A DNA stretch of 64,000 bases from Streptococcus hyointestinalis (lineage in GTDB: Bacteria; Bacillota; Bacilli; Lactobacillales; Streptococcaceae): contig NZ_UHFN01000007.1 in the NCBI RefSeq assembly GCF_900459405.1, forward strand, positions 434,001 to 498,000. The letters run 5' to 3'. Positions 46,598 to 53,862 of the stretch are shown piece after piece. Below the pieces are notes generated by a model that saw nothing but the letters and a program-made list of their open reading frames with translations, did no database searches and was not told where the DNA came from. The position numbers and the translations under genes are program-made. Positions within the stretch are counted from its first letter, which is position 1, and each line of letters begins with the position of its first letter.

Positions 46598-47851
46598 TCA
46601 TCTATCTTCCATAAGCCTCCTTGGTGGCGCATAGAGTTGGCGATTGCGTAGTAGCGCATCCACCAGACGCACAAATTTTCTAGCGGTTAAGACGATGGCT
46701 CGTTTGTGTTGATGTTTAGGAACTTCATGATACTTCTTCTTGTAAAAGGTTTGATACTCACTATCGTGTCGTCTGACCGAGTTGGCGGCTTCAACTAAGT
46801 AATAACGGAGATAGCGATTGCCTCTTTTCACAAGGTCAGTATTTTGAGAGTTAGCGTTCCCAGATTGATTCTGTCTCCAATTCAAGCCCGCATATTTAGC
46901 GACTTGAGGATGATCTTTAAAGCGTTCAATCTGTCCGATTTCAGCGATAATTCCTGCAGCGTAAACTTTGCCAACACCAGGTACTGAAGTTAAACACTGA
47001 TATTCAGGGATGACTTCGACCATATCTTCAATGGCTTTATCAATATCCTTAATCATTTGTTCAAGATTTCTGATTTCTCGAGCGAGAAGACCAAGAATGA
47101 CATTAACCGAATCTTGCTGGAGCTTAGGAAGACGATAAGAGCCTCGAATAGCTGCTTGAATGGCTTTAGCTAATTTATCAGGAGCTTTGAATCGCCCTCT
47201 ACCCAATTTTTGGATAAAGTCCGCAAGGTCTTTGAGAGGAATATTAGCTAGGTCATCAAGGGTACAGACCTCAGTCATTAAAGAAATGATAGTGCTAGAC
47301 CATAGAGAAATTGTGAGATTCTCATTCTTGATTTCAGTTGATAAGGTATTGCACTTATAATAGATATTTTCAATAAAGTGCTGTTTGGTTCTTGTCAACT
47401 GTTCAATGAGTTGCAGTCTTGTTCTGGTTAGGTGTTGGAGAGCTAGATACTTCTCTTCTTTAAGAAAAGCAGGTGAGAAGCGCTCAATACGGAAATAATC
47501 AGCGATGTAGAAGGCATCAATGGTATCATTTTTACTTTCTTCAAACGTTTCCCGATATTTCTTAATCTTATTGGGTTGTTCCACCATGACTTCAACGTTT
47601 AGGGCTTTTAGCTGGCTATCCTCGTGAAAGAACATGGCAGGGTGAAAGCTATAAAGACTAGTAGCTTCCATACCAATGACGATACGCTCAAAGGCATAAG
47701 TTTCATTGAGTTCAAGAATGTGCTTCTTGATTTCAGAGGCGCCCGTTAAATCATTGGAAAGAGAAGCCGTAAAGGGAGTAGTTGTATCACTAAGCATGAT
47801 ACAGACATCAAGTTTGGTAGAACTAACGTCTAAACCGACAAAACATTTCAT
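46598..47851 (-). CDS. IS110-family transposase (RuvC-like DEDD plus serine Tnp domain)
   Basis: The 417-residue protein has an N-terminal RuvC-like DEDD domain (Asp in VGLDVSSTKLDV, Glu in GMEATSLYS, the Asp pair in NDTIDAFYIADYF) and a C-terminal Transposase_20 domain (SVPGVGKVYAAGIIAEIG, then AKYAGLNWRQNQSGN with the probable catalytic Ser). Such enzymes act with a structured bridge RNA encoded in the element. It is full-length and could be active. The ribosome site AAAGGAG is present. Confidence 0.93.
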   Translation of the reverse strand: MKCFVGLDVSSTKLDVCIMLSDTTTPFTASLSNDLTGASEIKKHILELNETYAFERIVIGMEATSLYSFHPAMFFHEDSQLKALNVEVMVEQPNKIKKYRETFEESKNDTIDAFYIADYFRIERFSPAFLKEEKYLALQHLTRTRLQLIEQLTRTKQHFIENIYYKCNTLSTEIKNENLTISLWSSTIISLMTEVCTLDDLANIPLKDLADFIQKLGRGRFKAPDKLAKAIQAAIRGSYRLPKLQQDSVNVILGLLAREIRNLEQMIKDIDKAIEDMVEVIPEYQCLTSVPGVGKVYAAGIIAEIGQIERFKDHPQVAKYAGLNWRQNQSGNANSQNTDLVKRGNRYLRYYLVEAANSVRRHDSEYQTFYKKKYHEVPKHQHKRAIVLTARKFVRLVDALLRNRQLYAPPRRLMEDR

Positions 47852-47869
47852 TTGGAAGGTCTCCTTTCA

Positions 47870-48115
47870 TTTGTATTTGGAAGTTTTCTTGACTACTGTA
47901 AGGTTCCCCAGAAACACCTTGAACCAACAGCCTCGCCTAAGAGAATTCTCATCACTAACTCACCTGCCGCCTGTACGCTACTACATACAGAAGTGAGTCT
48001 AGTGGAAACAGCTAGTGTGTTGGAAGTAGGAACAAGGTTTGGGTAACAGACTCCTTTTTGAAGACATGGCAACAAGGAGGTAGTAGAAACAACCCTGAGT
48101 CCATTCCATGACTCT
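47870..48115 (-). ncRNA. Candidate IS110 bridge RNA
   Basis: The non-coding left end, read on the minus strand, starts with a possible promoter (TTGACT, 17 bp, AACAAT) ending near 48122. A 5' hairpin GAGTC/GACTC follows (about 48098-48115). Next is a stem CTCCTT/AAGGAG (48074-48079 with 48048-48053) inside GGGT/ACCC, and then a longer stem (47954-47963 with 47993-48003) enclosing CTGTA/TACAG across an internal loop. This order of 5' hairpin and two looped domains resembles published IS110 bridge RNAs. Folds were drawn by eye, so the call is tentative. Confidence 0.42.
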
Positions 48116-48214
48116 ATTGTTCTGGAAAACCTTGCAATAGTCAAGTTATAAAAAAATTATTAACACTTGGGATTGAAAAATCCCCATAAACTTATTTTAC
48201 GAGGGAGATAGAGT

Positions 48215-48811
48215 ATGAGATTATTAGTGGCTGAGGATCAGTCTATGCTGCGTGATGCGCTGTGCCAATTGCTCCTCATGGAAGAAAGTGTGGATACTGT
48301 CTATCAAGCCAGCAACGGCTTAGAAGCGATAGCACTTTTAGAAAAAGAACCAGTTGATGTGGCGATTTTAGATGTTGAGATGCCAGAAAAGTCTGGGCTA
48401 GAGGTGCTGGAGTGGGTGCGTGAGCACAAGGGCACCAAGGTCATCATCGTTACGACCTTTAGACGAAAAGGTTATTTTAAGCGAGCCTTAGCCGCAAAAG
48501 TAGACGCCTATGTCCTAAAAGACCGCTCCACGTCAGAGCTCATGACAACCATAAATACCGTCCTTGCTGGCGGCAAAGAATATTCACCAGAGCTTGTTGA
48601 GGGCATCGCCTACGATGACAATCCATTAACGCAGCAAGAGCGCTTGATACTAAAGCATATCGAACAAGGTCTCACCAGCAAGGAAATCGCAAAAGCGCTT
48701 TATCTATCTGACGGGACTGTGCGCAATTACACCTCTCGTATCTTTAGCAAACTTGGTGTTTCTAATCGTATGGAAGCCACTCAGCTCGCCCGCCAAAAAG
48801 ATTGGCTGTAA
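48215..48811 (+). CDS. Response regulator, NarL/LuxR family (DesR/YvfU-like)
   Basis: The 198-residue protein has a receiver domain (acidic pair in AEDQS, phospho-Asp in [10 protein letters not shown] near residue 53, Thr in IIVTTF, Lys in YVLKDRS) and a C-terminal LuxR-type helix-turn-helix ([35 protein letters not shown] contains it). It should pair with the kinase at 45390. The two were separated by the IS110-family element. GAGGGAGATAG precedes the ATG. Confidence 0.93.
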   Translation: MRLLVAEDQSMLRDALCQLLLMEESVDTVYQASNGLEAIALLEKEPVDVAILDVEMPEKSGLEVLEWVREHKGTKVIIVTTFRRKGYFKRALAAKVDAYVLKDRSTSELMTTINTVLAGGKEYSPELVEGIAYDDNPLTQQERLILKHIEQGLTSKEIAKALYLSDGTVRNYTSRIFSKLGVSNRMEATQLARQKDWL

Positions 48812-48866
48812 ATGCGCTCTAAAGTATGCTATACTAGTATCCTAAAGGAAAAAAGGAGAAAGTTTT

Positions 48867-49550
48867 ATGCAGAAATTTAAGGAGCGTTTTGATGCTCTTG
48901 GAGATGCTATCGTAGCGATTGCTATGACCATTTTGGTCTTAGAAATCAGCGCACCAACCAACAGTAAAGAGCTCGGTAGCTTTATCAATAACATCGGGCT
49001 TTTTGCGCTGAGCTTTACCATGATTTTCAACTTTTGGTATGAGAGGACGCTAAATGAGGTTAGCACAGACAATACCAACGATGAAATCATCGCCCTAGAT
49101 GCGATTAACCATCTCTTGGTCTGTCTGATTCCGCTGATGACCAAGTTTATGATGGACTATGAAGACCGCTCTATCGCTGTTGTGGCTTATGGTTTGTTGA
49201 ACTTTGTCATTAGCTTGCTTCAAGACATCATCAGGATCCGCTATATCAATTACGGCTTTATTAAAAATCTGCCAGACACCATTTCAAAAGAAACCTTAGA
49301 AAATCGGATCAGACAGTTTACCGTGCGGACAAATGTTTGGATTCTTGTCTTTGCCATTTTTGCTTACTTTAACCCAAATGTCGGGGTTTACACCTACTTG
49401 ATTTTACCAGTGGTGACTTTTGTTAGGCGCTATAGAGTGGGACGTGCTCTAGCAAAGCAAGGACGCACCCTCCCATCCATGATGGTCTTATATGCTAGAA
49501 CCGACCGTAAAAATAAAGATGAACTGTTTGGCAGACAAAGGAGGAGATAG
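48867..49550 (+). CDS. TMEM175 family (DUF1211) potassium channel-like protein, copy 1
   Basis: The 227-residue protein has five or six hydrophobic segments and the TMEM175 helix-1 signature in the form RFDALGDAIVAIAMTILVLEI; the canonical FSD is LGD here. Bacterial TMEM175 proteins form tetrameric K+-permeable channels. A near-copy of the gene follows 58 bp downstream, exactly 742 bp further on. The gene ends in its own terminator. The C-terminus is basic (RQRRR). Confidence 0.82.
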   Translation: MQKFKERFDALGDAIVAIAMTILVLEISAPTNSKELGSFINNIGLFALSFTMIFNFWYERTLNEVSTDNTNDEIIALDAINHLLVCLIPLMTKFMMDYEDRSIAVVAYGLLNFVISLLQDIIRIRYINYGFIKNLPDTISKETLENRIRQFTVRTNVWILVFAIFAYFNPNVGVYTYLILPVVTFVRRYRVGRALAKQGRTLPSMMVLYARTDRKNKDELFGRQRRR

Positions 49551-49574
49551 GGCTATCTTCTCCTTATCTTTTTG
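49538..49574 (+). terminator. Terminator of TMEM175 copy 1
   Basis: Arms AAGGAGGAGATAG and CTATCTTCTCCTT around GG, then ATCTTTTT. The stem overlaps the stop codon. Confidence 0.8.
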
Positions 49575-49608
49575 GTAAAGGCTTTCAAAGATAGAAAGGA
49601 AAAATAGC

Positions 49609-50292
49609 ATGCAGAAATTTAAGGAGCGCCTTGACGCTCTTAGTGATGCCATTATTGCCATTGCCATGACCATTTTGGTCTTAGAAATTGAGGCGCCAAC
49701 AAACAGCAGTGAGCTTAGCGCCTTTATCAATCACATTGGGCTTTTTGCGCTGAGTTTTACCATTATTTTTAACTTTTGGTACGAGCGCACTCAAAACGGT
49801 GTTGGCACCGACAATACCAATGATGAAATCATCGCCCTAGATACCATTAACCACCTTTTGGTCTGTCTGGTTCCATTGATGACAAAATTCATGATGCACT
49901 ATGACAATCGCTCGATTGCTGTTGTAGCGTATGGGGTATTGACCTTGTTTATTAGCTTGCTACAAGATACTACAAGGATACTCTATATCCGATATGGCTT
50001 TGTCAAAAACTTGCCAGAGACGATTTCTAAGGAAGATTTAGAAAAACGTATCAGACAGTATGCTGTTCGGACAAATGGCTGGCTCCTTATTTTTGTCCTC
50101 ATTGCTTACTTTTCACCAATGGCTGGTATCTATACGTATTTTATTTTGCCAATAGTTACCTTTGTTAGACGCTATAGAGTGGGACGTCTTCTTGCCAAGC
50201 AAGGACGGACTCTCCCGTCTATGATGGTTTTATATGCTAGAGTTGACTGTAAAAATAAAGATGATCTGTTTGGCAGACAAAGGAGGAGATAG
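49609..50292 (+). CDS. TMEM175 family (DUF1211) potassium channel-like protein, copy 2
   Basis: This 227-residue paralogue of the preceding gene has the same length and roughly 75-80 percent identical residues by eye. Helix 1 is RLDALSDAIIAIAMTILVLEI (LSD in place of the family FSD). Flanking signals, including the terminator, are repeated as well, which points to a tandem duplication followed by divergence. Two copies could form mixed channels. Confidence 0.82.
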   Translation: MQKFKERLDALSDAIIAIAMTILVLEIEAPTNSSELSAFINHIGLFALSFTIIFNFWYERTQNGVGTDNTNDEIIALDTINHLLVCLVPLMTKFMMHYDNRSIAVVAYGVLTLFISLLQDTTRILYIRYGFVKNLPETISKEDLEKRIRQYAVRTNGWLLIFVLIAYFSPMAGIYTYFILPIVTFVRRYRVGRLLAKQGRTLPSMMVLYARVDCKNKDDLFGRQRRR

Positions 50293-50310
50293 GACTATCT
50301 TCTCCTTTTT
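50280..50310 (+). terminator. Terminator of TMEM175 copy 2
   Basis: The same arms as for copy 1 (AAGGAGGAGATAG / CTATCTTCTCCTT), then T5. Confidence 0.82.
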
Positions 50311-50377
50311 AGCAAAGCGAGCTTGAAATCCCCTATGTTTTTTGGTAAACTAAAGAGAATGAATGTGGAGGTTTGAC

Positions 50378-51001
50378 ATGTCTGAACGTGGTTTGTTAAT
50401 CGTCTTTTCAGGTCCATCTGGTGTTGGCAAAGGAACTGTGAGGCAAGAGATTTTTTCAACACCCAACCATAAATTTGAATATTCGGTATCAATGACAACA
50501 CGCCCACAACGTCCTGGTGAGGTTGACGGCGTTGATTATCATTTTAGAAGCCGTGAGGAGTTTGAAGAGCTCATCAAAAAAGGTGAGATGCTGGAGTATG
50601 CTGAGTATGTCGGCAACTATTACGGCACACCCTTGACCTATGTCAATGAAACGCTTGACAAGGGCATTGACGTCTTTTTGGAAATTGAAGTGCAAGGGGC
50701 TCTTCAGGTCAAGTCCAAAGTACCAGATGGTGTTTTTATTTTCCTAACACCACCTGACCTTGACGAGCTTCAAGATCGCTTGGTGGGTCGTGGGACAGAT
50801 AGTCAAGAAGTCATCAAAAAACGCATTGAGCGTGCCAAAGAAGAGATTGCGCTCATGAGTGAGTATGATTACGCTGTCGTCAATGACGAGGTTGCCGTTG
50901 CTGCTGAGCGTGTCAAGCATATCATTGAGACAGAGCATTACCGTGTAGAGCGTGTTATTGGTCACTACCGTGACATGGTCAAATCAACACCCAAACTGTA
51001 A
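50378..51001 (+). CDS. gmk: Guanylate kinase
   Basis: This 207-residue kinase phosphorylates GMP to GDP. It has the P-loop [12 protein letters not shown], the GMP-binding [21 protein letters not shown] region and the lid residues of family members. ATG 50378 follows GTGGAGG; an in-frame ATG at 50363 lies ahead of this ribosome site and was rejected. rpoZ follows after 26 bp, as in most Firmicutes. Confidence 0.96.
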   Translation: MSERGLLIVFSGPSGVGKGTVRQEIFSTPNHKFEYSVSMTTRPQRPGEVDGVDYHFRSREEFEELIKKGEMLEYAEYVGNYYGTPLTYVNETLDKGIDVFLEIEVQGALQVKSKVPDGVFIFLTPPDLDELQDRLVGRGTDSQEVIKKRIERAKEEIALMSEYDYAVVNDEVAVAAERVKHIIETEHYRVERVIGHYRDMVKSTPKL

Positions 51002-51027
51002 AAAAAGATAGAAAGAGATAAAAGCTT

Positions 51028-51342
51028 ATGATGTTAAAACCATCGATTGATACTTTGCTAGACAAGGTACCATCAAAATATTCCTTGGTTGTTCTCCAAG
51101 CCAAACGTGCTCACGAGCTAGAAGCTGGCGCAAAACCAACTCAAGAGTTCACCTCAGTCAAGTCAACACTTCGTGCGCTTGAAGAAATCGAGTCTGGCAA
51201 TGTCATTATTCACCCAGACCCAGAGGATAAGCGTGCAGCAGTGCGTGCTAAAATCGAAGAAGAGCGCTTGCTTAAAGAAGAAGAAGAGCGCAAAATCAAA
51301 GAGCGTATCGCAAAAGAAAAAGAAGACGGCGAAAAAATCTAA
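51028..51342 (+). CDS. rpoZ: RNA polymerase omega subunit
   Basis: The 104-residue protein has the omega core ([27 protein letters not shown] and a central [15 protein letters not shown]), which helps fold the beta' subunit. The C-terminal 35 residues are a highly charged Glu/Lys helix common in streptococci. It is followed directly by a terminator. priA normally comes next in this genus but lies 2.5 kb away here because of insertion sequences. Confidence 0.95.
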   Translation: MMLKPSIDTLLDKVPSKYSLVVLQAKRAHELEAGAKPTQEFTSVKSTLRALEEIESGNVIIHPDPEDKRAAVRAKIEEERLLKEEEERKIKERIAKEKEDGEKI

Positions 51343-51363
51343 GGTTTTTAATCTTAGATTTTT
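51333..51363 (+). terminator. Terminator of gmk-rpoZ
   Basis: Arms AAAAATCTAAG and CTTAGATTTTT. The stem includes the rpoZ stop codon. Confidence 0.8.
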
Positions 51364-51375
51364 CATATTCTTTGA

Positions 51376-51381
51376 TATAAT
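51376..51381 (+). promoter_or_regulatory. Orphan -10 box after rpoZ
   Basis: A perfect TATAAT in GATATAATG points into the decayed IS110-family element. It is followed by a GTAGGAGGC ribosome-site-like motif at 51405-51413 and may be the former promoter region of priA. A minimal 14-codon frame from 51380 to TAA is present but is unlikely to be a gene. Confidence 0.35.
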
Positions 51382-51543
51382 GAATAAAACAGCTAAGCCA
51401 AGAAGTAGGAGGCATTCTATATAAAAAGTCAAGAATAATTTTTAAAAATATTAACTATTTTTAAAAGCTATTTAGAAAATTGATTGCATGTGAAAAAGAC
51501 CTGCTAAAAGCAAGTTTTTAAAATGATTCATGACTTTATAGTT

Positions 51544-52690
51544 TTACCTTAGCTTAGTTTCATCAAACAGTTGATTGGTTTTAAGAAGATGATAAATTAC
51601 ACGAATGAGCTTTTTAGCAACATGTGTCACAGCTACATTGTAATGCTTTCCTTGACTGATTTTAGGCTTTAAAATGTGGGGAATAAATGGCTATAAGCTT
51701 AGCAGCCTGTATTAGAGCGTACCTTAGATAAGAGGAGCCTCGTTTTACCATATGACCGGTATTATCCATCTGTCCTGATTGGTAAATGGCAGGGTCTAAT
51801 CCTGCAAAGGCCTGGAGCTGATTTAGATTCTTGAAATTATGAATATTCTTAATTTCAGCTAGAATAATAGCACCAAGACGACTTCCAATTCCAGGAATAG
51901 AAGTAATAGGAGAGTTCAACTCAATCATCAAGAGGTTAATTTCCTCTTGGACTTGGTTAATTTGCTTATCGTAGTGTTTAATGCTTTCAATTAATTGAAC
52001 TAACTCCAAGGATAAAACAGGTGAAGCATTACCAATAGTCTGTTTGGCTGTTTCTTGTATCTGATGCGCCTTATCAGCGGTTAGTCGCTTAATTTTAAGC
52101 AATGATGAGAACCGAGCACGAGCTATTCTTTGTGGAGAAGGATAGTTTGTTAGTAAGTCATAGATAAACTGATTATAGAGATTATTAACGATTCTGTGGA
52201 GTTCAGGGAAGATAATATCAAGTAATCTGATGTATAAATTCTTGCATCTAGATCGTGATTGAATTAGGCGATTTTGATAACGTGTCAGCTCTTTTAACTC
52301 GTCTAATACCCTATCTGTTTGATAACGTTCAGGGGTTACGTCAGAGCGTAGCTTACGAGCAATTAAAAGGGCATCTTTCCTATCAGTTTTAGTTTTTCTA
52401 AGCGATTGTGATTTAGCAAATTCTTTGATAATGAGCGGGTTGTAGGCAAATACATTGTAGCCTAAGTCTCTTAAAAAGGTCACTATATTGTAGTTATAGT
52501 GTCCTGTTCTTTCAAGTGCTATCTGGACATCTTGTGTGATAGGAGATAGCTGTTCTAGCTTTAGTTTCAGCTGATGAAAACCTTGACAAGAATTGGCAAA
52601 TCTGAAGTTGGTTATCACTGTTTCTCCAGTTTCGTTGATACAGGCTAAATCGTGTTTGTTTTTGGCAATATCAATACCAACATAAAACAT
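51544..52690 (-). pseudogene. IS110-family transposase, C-terminally frameshifted
   Basis: From the ATG at 52690 (MFYVGIDIAKNKHDL) the frame encodes the DEDD domain (VGIDIAK, ALERTGHYN, KTDRKDALLIAR) and most of the Transposase_20 domain (SIPGIGSRLGAIILAEI; FAGLDPAIYQSGQM with the catalytic Ser). It stops at 51662 after SPHFKA. A second frame then encodes KISQGKHYNVAVTHVAKKLIRVIYHLLKTNQLFDETKLR up to TAA at 51544, the normal family end. A short deletion or shift near 51662 therefore inactivates or shortens it. Confidence 0.85.
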
Positions 52691-52808
52691 AAGTTTCTGG
52701 TTCCTTTCGAGATTATTAGCGACTGTTGTTCGTTCCACGCACTCTTTGTCTTGTATCCTTACACGAGATAAAACGTCTGGGCGTTATCATTCTCATTACC
52801 AATTATAG

Positions 52809-53309
52809 TTATTTAGTTTTAAAATAGTATTCCAAAGCAGACTGAACAGAACGACCTGTTCTTAACAATTCAGTCACCTTTCTTTTTAGAGTAGCCCAAA
52901 ACTGTTCGATGGGATTGAGTTCAGGGGAATAAGGTGGAAGCGGAAGAAAATAGTGTCCCTTAGCCACTGCAAGCTCATCTAGTTGTTTCTTGGGGTGAAA
53001 AGCTGCATTATCCATAATGATGACATGGGGTTCTGTCAAGGATGGCAATAGCTGCTCCTGATACCACTTGATAAATAATTCCGCTGTCATCGTTCCATGA
53101 TAAAGCAAGGGGGCTATAATTTTAGAACCAATTTGACCAGCTACTACCGAAATTCTTTCGAATCTGCGTCCACTTACCTTGTCGTATACTTTCTCCCCTC
53201 GAGGTGCTCTAGCTTTGTGACGATAAAGATAAGTATCAATGCCAGTCTCATCAATATAAACAATAGGGGTGTTTGGAAAGCAGGCTAAAACATCAAGATA
53301 GCGTCTCAC
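52809..53309 (-). pseudogene. IS630-family transposase, catalytic part (DDE)
   Basis: The 166 residues carry the DDE_3 domain: Asp in VYIDETGIDTYLYR, Asp in HVIIMDNAAFHPKK and Glu in LPLPPYSPELNPIEQFW. The frame extends upstream without an ATG to a stop near 53348, so it should be made as a fusion with the N-terminal frame. An A7 run at about 53345-53351 and an A6 run near 53366 lie between the two, and both would need slippage or correction. Confidence 0.8.
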
Positions 53310-53360
53310 CTTTTCGCTATCTTGTTCTTTATAGGTTGTGGTCTTTTTTTAAAGTGATGT

Positions 53361-53657
53361 TCAGTTTTTTAAGGCAGCCCAAACTGAGGGAATACTACAG
53401 TCAAAATGCTCTGCAATTTCCCTTAAGAAAGCATCTGGATGTTCCTTGACATAGGCTTCTAACTTATCCAATGGCAATTTGCGAGGGCTTGGTTTTCTTT
53501 TTTGGCGCTCCAAATGACCTAGTTCTTTGAGTTGTTTCTCCCACAGATACAGTGTATTAGTGCTAATTCCAAATAACTGACACGTTTCTTTTTTGGAATG
53601 ACCAGCCTCTACATAATTAATAACTCGTTTTCTAAAATCTATTCCGTAACTTTTCAT
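53361..53657 (-). pseudogene. IS630-family transposase, N-terminal DNA-binding part
   Basis: From ATG 53657, the 98 residues form the helix-turn-helix arm of IS630-Spn1-type transposases (SYGIDFRKRVINYVEAGHSKKETCQLFGISTNTLYLW contains it; second helix set near EIAEHFDCSIPSVWAAL). It ends at a TGA just after an A6 run, a usual place for -1 frameshifting in this group. Confidence 0.8.
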
Positions 53658-53708
53658 AAGTATAGTATAACACATACTATATAGAAACTAACAAACTATA
53701 AACAAAGA

Positions 53709-53769
53709 GCTGTGGTTAGAGCCTCCTAGAAATCGTCAAAGCGATTGGTGGAAGATACTAATCCACAGC
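53709..53769 (-). ncRNA. Bridge-RNA-like hairpin of the decayed IS110-family element
   Basis: Outer arms GCTGTGGTTAG (53709-53719) and CTAATCCACAGC (53758-53769) pair almost fully. Inner arms AATCG (53731-53735) and CGATT (53742-53746) form a second stem with a 6-nt loop. Between them are two facing unpaired strands of exactly 11 nt (53720-53730 and 53747-53757). A stem with a symmetric internal loop is the architecture of guide loops in IS110 bridge RNAs. It lies in the element's non-coding left end, separated from the transposase by IS630. Confidence 0.45.
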
Positions 53770-53823
53770 GCTGAACTAAGTATAAAACAAATCTAAAAAA
53801 TAATTAAAGAAAGGGTTTATACT

Positions 53824-53840
53824 AGCGGGAGTTACCCGCT
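53824..53840 (+). promoter_or_regulatory. Hairpin in the priA leader
   Basis: AGCGGG and CCCGCT around AGTTA, directly after a TATACT-like -10 (53818-53823) and 22 bp before the priA start. No T run follows, so it is not a typical terminator. Confidence 0.35.
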
Positions 53841-53862
53841 AATATAAATATAAGGTGGAGAC

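Larger units (their letters stand above)
46483..48145 (-). mobile_element. IS110-family insertion sequence (ends approximate)
   Basis: An IS110 transposase on the minus strand is flanked by about 105 bp on its 3' side and about 290 bp of structured non-coding DNA on its 5' side, the IS110 plan. IS110 elements lack terminal inverted repeats and usual target duplications, so the ends are uncertain. The 7-bp direct repeat AGTCAAG at 46483-46489 and 48139-48145 is the best boundary candidate. Removing this span joins the kinase gene to its response regulator region. Confidence 0.65.
52804..53700 (-). mobile_element. IS630-family element (IS630-Spn1-like), nested
   Basis: Imperfect inverted repeats start TATAGTTATTTAGTTT at 52804 and end AAACTAACAAACTATA at 53700. 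Flanking TA dinucleotides fit the TA target rule of the family. Two transposase frames lie inside on the minus strand. It is inserted in the non-coding left end of the IS110-family element. Confidence 0.82.
51415..53800 (-). mobile_element. Decayed IS110-family element, interrupted by an IS630-family element (ends approximate)
   Basis: A minus-strand IS110 transposase with a broken C-terminus lies at 51544-52690. Its non-coding 5' side continues from 52691 to 52803, is cut by IS630 (52804-53700), and resumes at 53701 to about 53800. The resumed part holds a structured RNA-like hairpin. The exact ends cannot be read, since IS110 elements lack inverted repeats. The stretch 51420-51543 is AT-rich with no gene. 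Confidence 0.55.

Noticed and set aside
51380..51424. A 14-codon frame starting at the ATG in TATAATG after rpoZ
   Set aside because: Too short, no ribosome site at the right distance, and the ATG overlaps the -10 box. More likely the remnant of a promoter region cut by an insertion.
51406..53728. The 8-nt TAGGAGGC match as proof of an RNA-guided target for the decayed IS110-family element
   Set aside because: An 8-nt match over these lengths is expected by chance, and the motif resembles a ribosome-binding site. Only the hairpin architecture was kept as a finding.
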